This document shows positions 34,847-50,577 of a stretch of DNA of 64,000 bases, piece after piece. Source of the stretch: Iodobacter ciconiae (GTDB lineage: Bacteria > Pseudomonadota > Gammaproteobacteria > Burkholderiales > Chitinibacteraceae); NCBI RefSeq assembly GCF_003952345.1, contig NZ_CP034433.1:434001-498000 (forward strand), read 5' to 3'. The stretch's first letter is position 1. The number at the start of each line of letters is the position of its first letter. Under the pieces are notes generated by a model. The model was not told the DNA's origin. It was given only the letters and a program-made list of their open reading frames with translations, and made no database searches. The position numbers and the translations under genes were made by a program.

Positions 34847-36136
34847 TTACAATGACCCGCTTAGATTAACCATAAATATATTGCGGTGGTAGTCTTGGAT
34901 TGTAATATTTGAATTGCGTTTTTCGTATCTTAGCTCCACACCTGCTTTTAACCAGCGGCTTAGCTTGTAATCAACAGCCAGCCCTGTTGCATAGGTGTCA
35001 TCGCTGCGGGTGATGCCGGAGTAATCACTTTGCACATAGTTGAGGTAGCTGCGTGTAGATAAATAGTTATTCCAGGCATGATTCCATTGCAAATTAAATA
35101 GGTCATCAAGCAGAAAGTTGCCCGAGCCGGTGGCTTCAGATGGAGTGCGTAGTGCACTTAGCTCGATGCTGCTATAGCTAAGCGGGGTAAAATGCAGCAG
35201 GGCCTCGTAGCTAAATTTAGTGATATCGTCTTTTGGGCCTGTATCGTAATTTTTGTTAAGCACACCAACCTTAACCGTGCCGCTGAAGTAATCACTGGCA
35301 TCCCAGGCGGCTCCTGTGTAGAAGCGATATTCCTTGTTGTTTTGCAGATCTGGGTTCACTACATAATCAAAATTTTGCACCCGTGCTTCAAATAGCAGGC
35401 GGGTACGGGGGGTGATGCGGTAAAAAAAGCGTGCGGCTGCCGAGAGTGAATCCTGGTCAAAAAAGCGCGTTACGCTTTGATTATTTAAGTAGCGTTTATT
35501 TTGTATTCCTGTTTCTAGTTCAATACGGCCGGTGGCTTCTGCTGCCCCGTAGCCAAGCAGGCCTTTTAAGCTTAGAGAGCGATAGCGATCCGGTGTGCTT
35601 GAGCCGCTGTCGGTTGTACCATTTGCATCTTCTGCATAAAGTATATTGCCCAATACTTGGGTGTTTAAGCGTGCGCTATATGTATTTTCTGCCTGAAATT
35701 GCAATTCATTGCTATCGGTATTGTTATCTTTGCTGTTTGCATAGCGAAGAAATTTTCCCTTATAGCCAAGCACATAGCGATCACCGTTATTTAATAAATC
35801 TGCAACAATCGAAGGGCTAAGCAATGTGGCTGCCGATGAAATTTCCCGGCTGTTTGTCCTGGCAACATTGCTGTCTCTGCCCAGAGCAATATCTAATGTC
35901 GGATAGATAAAAAATGGTCCGGCTTCTATTGCAGACGGGTTTTGGTGGCCTGTATCTGCAAATTCTTTGGCATCAAAACTTGGTTTGGGTTTTGTACTAT
36001 TTGGTGAGGATAGTTTATCCAGTAAATCGGCAGTGCTAAGGGCTTTGGGTTGCTCATCTGCATAGCTGACTGATGCCATTGTGCCCATTGTAATCGCGAG
36101 CGCAATTAATCCGGATAAGGGTTTAATTTTGAACAT
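34847..36136 (-). CDS. EpsL-like outer-membrane beta-barrel protein of EPS export
   Basis: This 429-residue protein has a signal peptide (SGLIALAITMGTMASVSYA). The long C-terminal region is made of alternating strands with many aromatic ends (for example GRIELETGIQNKRYL, SAAARFFYRITPRTRLLFEA, GVLNKNYD), finishing NIFMVNLSGSL as an outer-membrane barrel signature. It opens the minus-strand group (barrel, Wza-like, Wzc-like, phosphatase). The pattern fits the outer_membrane_beta-barrel_2/EpsL group found with exopolysaccharide genes. It probably forms the outer exit pore in place of the Wza alpha-barrel. Confidence 0.75.
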   Translation of the reverse strand: MFKIKPLSGLIALAITMGTMASVSYADEQPKALSTADLLDKLSSPNSTKPKPSFDAKEFADTGHQNPSAIEAGPFFIYPTLDIALGRDSNVARTNSREISSAATLLSPSIVADLLNNGDRYVLGYKGKFLRYANSKDNNTDSNELQFQAENTYSARLNTQVLGNILYAEDANGTTDSGSSTPDRYRSLSLKGLLGYGAAEATGRIELETGIQNKRYLNNQSVTRFFDQDSLSAAARFFYRITPRTRLLFEARVQNFDYVVNPDLQNNKEYRFYTGAAWDASDYFSGTVKVGVLNKNYDTGPKDDITKFSYEALLHFTPLSYSSIELSALRTPSEATGSGNFLLDDLFNLQWNHAWNNYLSTRSYLNYVQSDYSGITRSDDTYATGLAVDYKLSRWLKAGVELRYEKRNSNITIQDYHRNIFMVNLSGSL

Positions 36137-36788
36137 CTAATTTCCCATAATGTCAAAAATAATTGTTTGATTATAATGAGGGTGCTACGAAAGGGCATAG
36201 ACGTGGCTATGTTTGTACTTTGCCAGCGCTCAATGTTAGTTTTTTATGCGCGCATTCTATCGTTAAATCATAACGTTTGGTAGGCGTCTTTATTGATGAA
36301 AAATATATAAGCAATTAATTATACATTAGAATATTAGCGATTAATTATCGTTTGTGTATTTTGAAAGTATTTAGAACTATTAGTAAATGGTAATTTTTAT
36401 TGTGATGACTTTCACACCTTGAATTTACAATTTATATTTATTATCAGCGTTATGGTGTTATTATCTGGATAGAACATTATCCGAATTGAACTGTCTGTTA
36501 GCAAGCTCAATCTGTGATTGAAAACTTATGAATATACTGTCGTACATAAAATGCGGATTTCTTTAATTTAAATGTATTCAAAATAAAAATGTTTTGTGAC
36601 TACGCTGAAGTATGTATGTATTTTTTTTATAGATGTACGTTATTATCTCGGCGTCAAACAGCTTTAGATATTTAAGTTATTGAATTTATTGGTTTTTATT
36701 GGTGTGTTTATTTAAATATTCTTAAGTTGCGTGATTGTGATGGTTTATTTTACGTCAATAAATATAAATAATTAGGGGTTAAATAGTA
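36137..36788. promoter_or_regulatory. Long AT-rich divergent intergenic region
   Basis: There are 652 bases between the start of the EPS export operon (minus strand) and the PEP-CTERM gene (plus strand). It must contain both promoters. There are no open frames with recognisable features. A perfect small dyad GGATA-GAACAT-TATCC lies at 36467-36482, and AT-rich, bent-DNA-like runs are frequent. Such length suggests complex control, but no known factor site can be named. Confidence 0.5.
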
Positions 36789-37529
36789 ATGAAGCTAAAA
36801 TTTTTAACATGGCTGGCGCTGGCGTCGCTTTCTGTTGCTCCACAAGTTTACGCTGAAAATCTGGTAGTTAATGGCGATTTTGAAGCTGGTGATACTGGGT
36901 TTTGGAGTGAATATACATCAATGGGGGATCAGGATTTAAGCGAGGCTGGCAAGCTTGATGATAGTAAGAGGGTTTGGCATGAGGGTGCGTATTTGGTTGG
37001 CTCTGATGTTGGTGTTGGGAACCCGTGGTTTGATAATAAGGATAAGGCATCGTTTGCTTCTGACAATAAGATGATGATGGTGAATGGTGCCTATGCTGCT
37101 CCGGGTAGTAGTAATGATAAGGTGAGTGTCTGGGGGCAGAAGGTAAGTGTTTCGGAAAACACCAATTACTATTTCTCGGCCTGGGTGGCTTCGCTTGATT
37201 CTCATAATCCGGCGAAGCTTGGGTTTACTATTAATGGTGAACAGCTGGATTCGTTCTCCGAAGGAGTTCAGGCTCCGTTTACTGTAACAACGGATGGCAA
37301 TTGGAAAAAGTTTTACGGTGTTTGGAATTCAGGCTCATACACGGTAGCTAGTTTGTATATAAGTAATTTTGTTACTGCTGCGTACGGTAATGATTTTGCC
37401 CTGGACAATATTTCGCTGGATACACAGATGCCTTCACCTGTTCCAGAGCCAGAAACCTACGCGCTGATGGGCTTGGGCCTGGTAGGTTTGCTGGCTTCAC
37501 GCCGTCGTAAGCTTCAGTCTGCAAAGTAA
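36789..37529 (+). CDS. PEP-CTERM sorting-domain secreted protein
   Basis: This 246-residue protein has a signal peptide (LTWLALASLSVAPQVYA). The mature region begins ENLVVNGDFEAGDTGFWSEY, a carbohydrate-binding-like beta-sandwich opening common in PEP-CTERM proteins. The C-terminus has PVPEPETYALMGLGLVGLLA followed by SRRRK, the full sorting signal for an exosortase: the PEP motif, a membrane helix and a basic tail. Exosortase systems usually accompany exopolysaccharide loci, as here. No exosortase gene is in the window. Base use resembles the EPS genes. Confidence 0.92.
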   Translation: MKLKFLTWLALASLSVAPQVYAENLVVNGDFEAGDTGFWSEYTSMGDQDLSEAGKLDDSKRVWHEGAYLVGSDVGVGNPWFDNKDKASFASDNKMMMVNGAYAAPGSSNDKVSVWGQKVSVSENTNYYFSAWVASLDSHNPAKLGFTINGEQLDSFSEGVQAPFTVTTDGNWKKFYGVWNSGSYTVASLYISNFVTAAYGNDFALDNISLDTQMPSPVPEPETYALMGLGLVGLLASRRRKLQSAK

Positions 37530-37576
37530 GTTTTGAAGGATTTTGCACTTTTACTTATTTATTTTAAGTAAAGACA

Positions 37577-37612
37577 ATAAAAAACGGGAAGCTTAGGCTT
37601 CCCGTTTTTTAT
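37577..37612. terminator. Bidirectional rho-independent terminator
   Basis: AAAAAACGGGAAGC-TTA-GGCTTCCCGTTTTTT is a near-perfect hairpin with an A-run before and a T-run after. It serves both the PEP-CTERM gene and the convergent astD. Confidence 0.9.
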
Positions 37613-37627
37613 TGTGTGCTCAAGTAT

Positions 37628-40401
<2,774 letters not shown>

Positions 40402-40447
40402 AGTGCAACTCCATGGTGATTGCTAAGGGATGAGCTGAGCTCTTTCA

Positions 40448-41470
40448 TCATGCAGCCCCTGAGTGGTTCAGCTTTACGCAGCGTACTTCGCTGCCAAGAT
40501 CGGCATTTAACAGGCTGACTAAGGTCGCTGGCAGTGAGATATCCTGGCTAAGCTGCTTAGGTAAATGCGTTTTAATGCAGCGAAACTCACTGCTGGAGGT
40601 ATTGCAAACCAAGTAGCTGGCTGTGCCGTGGACGTTGGATTCGTAAGCAATACGGTGTAAGGCGCTGTGGCGTAGCGAATAACAGGCGTCGAGCGTGGCG
40701 GTAAGCACGGGGCCGGCATCAAAAATATCGATAAAGCGATCCGGCTCAAACCCTTCGTCCAGATGGCATTGATAAGGCAGTCGGGCACTGGTGTGAGGTT
40801 CGCCCATCACTCGCTGGGCCTCGATTGAGAGCAACGGCACATACAGCGGATCAAGCGGCATCACTTCGGCAATAAAACCACGGCTGCGCCCGCCCGATTC
40901 TATCTCCATTTCAGCAAAGTCACGGCGGGTAAATTTGCGCCCCACGCTCTCCCAGAAAGGCGAATTGCCATCCGCATCGGCAATGCCGGGCAGCACAGAG
41001 AAAATATCTTTACTAAAGCGCTGGCGGTGCTGGGCAATAAATAGTAGCCGCGCACGGGAGAGTAAATCGGCATAGGCGGCTTTTTTTTGTTCGATATAAA
41101 AGCCGGTCAGCCGCGTACAGCTGGTTAGCTCGTGCGACATCACCAAGGCGTGAATCCGGTGATTGACATGCAGCTCACGCGAGGCGTGTATCACCACTTC
41201 ATTGCGAAAAGCATAAAAAGGTTCGTGCTGCCCGGCAAGGGCAACGATGCTGGCGGATCCGTATAAAACGCCGTTTTCTTCTAATACAAATAAATAGCTT
41301 TCTTCGCCAGGGTAGTCGATCTCGTTTTCCAGGGAGTCAATCGAGCTTAAAATCAGCTCTTGCAGGCGTGAGCGATCCGGCGGCAGTGAATGCAAAATCG
41401 GCCCCTTAGAGCGCGCCATGCGCTCCAATTGATCAAGGTCGGACAGTTTTCCTGGTCTTACGATAAGCAT
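40448..41470 (-). CDS. astA: Arginine N-succinyltransferase, subunit alpha (AstA/AruF type)
   Basis: This is a 340-residue AstA-family paralogue, starting MLIVRPGKLSDLDQLERMAR. It shares the succinyltransferase blocks (SYLFVLEENGVLYGSASIVA, DADGNSPFWESVGRKFTRRD, FDAGPVLTATLDACYSLRH) with its neighbour. It is transcribed just before the beta subunit, with 46 bases between them. Both copies look intact, with no stop or frameshift. The pair supports an AruF/AruG heteromer and not a recent identical duplication, since the two are clearly diverged. Confidence 0.88.
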   Translation of the reverse strand: MLIVRPGKLSDLDQLERMARSKGPILHSLPPDRSRLQELILSSIDSLENEIDYPGEESYLFVLEENGVLYGSASIVALAGQHEPFYAFRNEVVIHASRELHVNHRIHALVMSHELTSCTRLTGFYIEQKKAAYADLLSRARLLFIAQHRQRFSKDIFSVLPGIADADGNSPFWESVGRKFTRRDFAEMEIESGGRSRGFIAEVMPLDPLYVPLLSIEAQRVMGEPHTSARLPYQCHLDEGFEPDRFIDIFDAGPVLTATLDACYSLRHSALHRIAYESNVHGTASYLVCNTSSSEFRCIKTHLPKQLSQDISLPATLVSLLNADLGSEVRCVKLNHSGAA

Positions 41471-41507
41471 AGGGGCGATCCGAGTGGAGGTGGATGGTGG
41501 AGCTTAA

Positions 41508-41649
41508 AACCCAAATATTGAACCATGGAGTTGGGGAGAACACGGAGTTACACGGAGAAAACCATTTGGTTTTACATGCCTGTGTTGAATTTGTTGTTTT
41601 CCGTGAAACTTCGTGCTCTCAATGTCCTCCGTGGTTTAAGGTGTGGGTT
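41508..41649. repeat. Palindromic MITE-like element, copy C
   Basis: The arms 41508-41530 and 41627-41649 (left AACCCAAATATTGAACCATG) pair with a few mismatches, and inner units GAACACGGAGTTACACGGAG face CTCCGTG-type units. At 142 bases it is the shortest copy. It lies between astC and astA-alpha and covers most of that gap. Confidence 0.8.
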
Positions 41650-41666
41650 TCGAATATTTTATAAAT

Positions 41667-42941
<1,275 letters not shown>

Positions 42942-43013
42942 TTAATCAAGCTTCTAGAAATGCGACATAAAGCTATAGCTTTACACCTTTACTACCTAGG
43001 GAAAGCCGCAGGT

Positions 43014-43979
43014 TTATTGCTTAGAGAAAGCGGCACGCTCGTCCCGGGGGGACAGGCCAAAGTGAGCACGGTAGGCCGTAGCAAAATGCGCACCCGAAGA
43101 AAAGCCACAAGATAAACCAATTTGCACCACAGAAATCCCCGTGCGTTGCAATATGGTACGAGCCCGTTCTAAACGTAATTGCATATAGTGGCGGGCGGGC
43201 AGGGTATCTAAATGCTGTTTAAACAGACGTTCTAACTGGCGGCGGGATAAATCCACATGCCGCGCCAGCTCGTCGCTACTGATGGGATCTTCTAAATGAG
43301 CTTCCATTAATTCTAGTACGGCGCTGAGCTTCGGCTGGCGCTGGCCAAGTTGCACTGCATGCGAAGTGCGCTGGCGGGTATCGGGCGTGCGCAGGTGTTC
43401 AATACATAAAGATTCAGCAATCTGCTCGGCCAGAGCAAGGTTTTGCTGCCTGGCAACTAAAGCCAGCATGGCATCTAGTGTTGCAGCACCTGCGCCACAG
43501 CTAAAATATTTGCGGTCAAACTCATATAGGTTTTGGGTGCAAATTACATGGGGAAAAGTTGCAGCAAAAGCCCGTAGCTCAGGCCAGCGCAATGTGGCTC
43601 GGTGATGATCCAGTAGACCACAGGCTGCCAGCCACCATGCACCACAATCAATCGCGCCTACTAAAGAGGGGTCATTAAGTAGTGGCTTAAGCAGAGCAAG
43701 GCGCGGATCGTTTGCAAAAGGCGGGGTCTGGGAAGTGACGAGTAAGACGTCAACCGCTTTGGTGTCGGCTAAAGTGGGCAGATGGGGATAGTACCCGCCG
43801 GTGGGCAGGGGAATGGCGGCACCATCTAGGGAATAATACTGAAGGCTATATAGGGTTTTATCGCTGATTGTATTGGCCAATCCCAGTACGGTATCAATAC
43901 CAGCAATGCTGAGTAGTGGTGCTGGCGATAAAAGCAGCACCGCTATTTGGATAGCAGGAGAGTTGAGAGTAAGAGGCAT
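43014..43979 (-). CDS. AraC/GlxA-family regulator, probable ArgR-type regulator of the ast operon
   Basis: This 321-residue protein has an N-terminal DJ-1/PfpI-like (GATase1) domain (AIQIAVLLLSPAPLLSIAG to about residue 200, including VGAIDCGAWWLAACGLLDHH). A C-terminal AraC HTH pair follows (DELARHVDLSRRQLERLFKQ and ISVVQIGLSCGFSSGAHFAT, then YRAHFGLSPRDER). Pseudomonas ArgR, the activator of the aruC/astC operon in response to arginine, has the same architecture. The gene lies 108 bases upstream of astC on the same strand. The role is inferred from this position. Confidence 0.85.
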   Translation of the reverse strand: MPLTLNSPAIQIAVLLLSPAPLLSIAGIDTVLGLANTISDKTLYSLQYYSLDGAAIPLPTGGYYPHLPTLADTKAVDVLLVTSQTPPFANDPRLALLKPLLNDPSLVGAIDCGAWWLAACGLLDHHRATLRWPELRAFAATFPHVICTQNLYEFDRKYFSCGAGAATLDAMLALVARQQNLALAEQIAESLCIEHLRTPDTRQRTSHAVQLGQRQPKLSAVLELMEAHLEDPISSDELARHVDLSRRQLERLFKQHLDTLPARHYMQLRLERARTILQRTGISVVQIGLSCGFSSGAHFATAYRAHFGLSPRDERAAFSKQ

Positions 43980-44168
43980 TTGCTTATTTTTTCAGTAAAT
44001 ATTTAGAATCGCAATTGTTGTTGTTCCTAAGTGGGGAACTAAAATGCTAAAGGGATAACTGTTGCAGCAAAGCCTAATAAATAATCTTTCTCTCAATTTC
44101 AAACAGACATAAAGTAATAATGGCTGGCACAATGGGCTCTAAATTATTTCAATATCTGGAATTTAACT

Positions 44169-44456
44169 ATGAATAAGAGAGAGCTCATTGAGGCTGTACT
44201 CAGAGTTGCTGAGTACGAATTGCCGGGTATTTCTAAAAAGGCAGTAGAAGCCACCTTAGAAGCACTGGGTGATGTGACTGGTGCAACTTTGAAGGGCGGC
44301 GGTGAAGTCACTTTGCCAGGGATTGGTAAATTGGCGGTAAAACACCGCGATGCACGCGTTGGCCGCAACCCAAGAACAGGCGAACCAGTGCAAATCCCTG
44401 CGAAGAAAGCACTGAAGTACACGCCACTTAAAGCGATCAAAGACGCCGTTGCTTAG
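44169..44456 (+). CDS. HU/IHF-family DNA-binding protein
   Basis: This 95-residue protein has MNKRELIEAVLRVAEYELPG, an N-terminal helical part, then GGGEVTLPGIGKLAVKHRDA and RVGRNPRTGEPVQIPAKKAL, the DNA-grasping arm signature of HU. It bends DNA and compacts the nucleoid. It differs from classic HupB in details (longer N-terminus, ISKKAVEATLEALGDV) and may be an accessory HU. It sits alone in front of the rRNA operon. Confidence 0.9.
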   Translation: MNKRELIEAVLRVAEYELPGISKKAVEATLEALGDVTGATLKGGGEVTLPGIGKLAVKHRDARVGRNPRTGEPVQIPAKKALKYTPLKAIKDAVA

Positions 44457-44516
44457 TTTGTGCTTTTCTAAATCAATTGCTTACCGTGTTAAATGAATTT
44501 AGCTTGCGTACAAGGG

Positions 44517-44545
44517 TTGACCGAATAAGGCCTGGCCGGTATAGT
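44517..44545 (+). promoter_or_regulatory. rRNA operon promoter (sigma-70 type)
   Basis: TTGACC (44517-44522) and TATAGT (44540-44545) are separated by 17 bases, with a G+C-rich discriminator (TCGGCCTCTCG) after the -10. An AT-rich stretch upstream may act as an UP element. It stands about 180 bases before the 16S start. Confidence 0.75.
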
Positions 44546-44597
44546 TCGGCCTCTCGCTGCAGCACACACGGCAACACAGTGTTTGGGCAAGCGAAAC

Positions 44598-44610
44598 GAT
44601 CTTTAAAAAA
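44598..44610 (+). promoter_or_regulatory. boxA-like antitermination element before 16S
   Basis: GATCTTTAAAAAA is repeated nearly exactly before the 23S gene (46909-46921). Its form and the paired placement fit a Nus-factor boxA for rRNA antitermination. Confidence 0.5.
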
Positions 44611-44613
44611 ATA

Positions 44614-44631
44614 CAGTCGATGAGTGTGAGT
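44614..44631 (+). other. 16S processing stem, 5' strand
   Basis: CAGTCGATGAGTGTGAGT pairs perfectly over 18 bases with 46285-46302 (ACTCACACTCATCGACTG), enclosing the 16S gene. It is the expected RNase III stem. Confidence 0.8.
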
Positions 44632-44726
44632 GCTTGATTCGGAAGCGAAACAAGTGCTTGCATAGTAAGAGTCATTTTTCGGAATGGCTTGAGTTTTGTA
44701 AGCCAGTAAGTACTAGCTTAGTGATT

Positions 44727-46261
<1,535 letters not shown>

Positions 46262-46390
46262 AAGAGAAGACTTTTGGATTGAGTACTCACACTCATCGAC
46301 TGTAGAAAAGAAGATACGAGAAGTTTTCGTAAAAATCAGATTGCTCAGTTGCTCAGGCGGCGTAGATTAGCTACCTGAATATTCTGAAAT

Positions 46391-46467
46391 GGGTCAGTAG
46401 CTCAGTCGGTTAGAGCACCGTCTTGATAAGGCGGGGGTCACAGGTTCGATTCCTGTCTGACCCACCA
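46391..46467 (+). tRNA. tRNA-Ile (anticodon GAT)
   Basis: GGGTCAGTAGCTCAGTCGGT to CTGACCCACCA folds as a cloverleaf, with anticodon GAT at 46425-46427, T-loop GGTTCGATTCC and an encoded CCA. It is in the 16S-23S spacer as usual. Confidence 0.96.
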
Positions 46468-46715
46468 TTCTAATCCGCACTAGCCTGCGTGATGCGTCGT
46501 CATAAAATAATTTGTGTACTGAAACGTACACTGCGTTATTTTATTTCTAGCCTCACTTGACTATTGCGGCCAGAGAGGTGATTGCTTAATGAATTTATTG
46601 AGCAGGCAACTTGATTTTAAATTGCAATAATTTATTGCGAGCTAGACGAGAAATAAAATCTCGATGTTTACTAAGGTAAACGAGAGATTGAGTGACGAAG
46701 TATAGCGAAGTAACT

Positions 46716-46791
46716 GGGGGCTTAGCTCATCTGGTAGAGCACCTGCTTTGCAAGCAGGGGGTGAACGGTTCGAGTCCGTTAGCCTCCACCA
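46716..46791 (+). tRNA. tRNA-Ala (anticodon TGC)
   Basis: GGGGGCTTAGCTCATCTGGT to TTAGCCTCCACCA gives a normal cloverleaf, with anticodon TGC at 46749-46751, T-loop GGTTCGAGTCC and encoded CCA. The 248-base stretch between the two tRNAs contains only spacer. Confidence 0.96.
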
Positions 46792-46908
46792 CTCCTTTGA
46801 GTGGTGGAATGAAGTAAGAAACTAGAAATAACATATTGTCTCAAGAGAGATTTAAAGCTTGGGACGATGTTTTATTTCTGATTTCTAAAATCAGCAATAT
46901 GTATCTTT

Positions 46909-46921
46909 GATCTTTAAAAAA
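46909..46921 (+). promoter_or_regulatory. boxA-like element before 23S
   Basis: GATCTTTAAAAAA repeats the motif at 44598-44610 before 16S. Confidence 0.5.
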
Positions 46922-47077
46922 ATAGAAGAAGTAATACTCAAGTTTAGAAATAAATAAGGGTAGATTGTATAAAAATCGATTATTCGAAGTCAGAACTGAA
47001 TAATCGATGTCGCAAACAAAGCGAAATCAGATACTTCGAATTGTATTAACTTTGTTGATACGTGTTTGAGGTTATAG

Positions 47078-49970
<2,893 letters not shown>

Positions 49971-50112
49971 ATAACCTGAGACGCGTGTGTGCGACGGTAT
50001 ATAATCTACCCAGATTAGAGTTAGATTTGAGAGCAACAAGCAGTACATATTACTTCTTCTATTGAACTGAACGCGTTGTGGAGCAATACACACAACGAGT
50101 TAACCCGTTAAA

Positions 50113-50227
50113 GTCTGGCGACCATAGCGAGGTGGTCCCACTCCTTCCCATCCCGAACAGGACAGTGAAACACCTTAGCGCCGATGATAGTGCAGATTAC
50201 CTGTGTGAAAGTAGGTCATTGCCAGAC
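50113..50227 (+). rRNA. rrf: 5S ribosomal RNA
   Basis: GTCTGGCGACCATAGCGAGG to CATTGCCAGAC pairs end to end. The conserved CCATCCCGAACAG and TTAGCGCCGATG blocks are present. The length is about 115 bases, in the standard place after 23S. Confidence 0.95.
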
Positions 50228-50243
50228 ACCCTAAGCCGTAAAC

Positions 50244-50276
50244 AAGACCCCCGTACTCGAAAGAGGCGGGGGTTTT
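50244..50276 (+). terminator. rRNA operon terminator
   Basis: GACCCCCG and CGGGGGTTTT form a strong G+C-rich stem around TACTCGAAAGAGG, followed by TTTT, 17 bases after the 5S gene. Bases 50277-50577 hold no gene and probably contain the promoter of the kinase gene. Confidence 0.9.
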
Positions 50277-50577
50277 GCTTTGCGTGCAAGAAAAGCAGAG
50301 CTTAGCCTGATTTGGTAAGGTGATTTAAATCTTACATATTCCAACTTTTCTGACTAATTAAGTTTCTTATTCTGATGAGCAATGCTATTTAGTTTTTATA
50401 GAAATTAGCCCAATTTGTATTTGTTTGTTCTTTTATATTTCAAAAAATGGCTGGTTTCAAATCCAGATTTATCTAAATTTTTGAACTAGAATTCATTGTG
50501 CCTGCATCTTACTGTAAGAGTGAGTGGTGTCTTATTGTCTTGGTGCTTATGTTAGAGGGTATTGGGAGGAGGATCTG

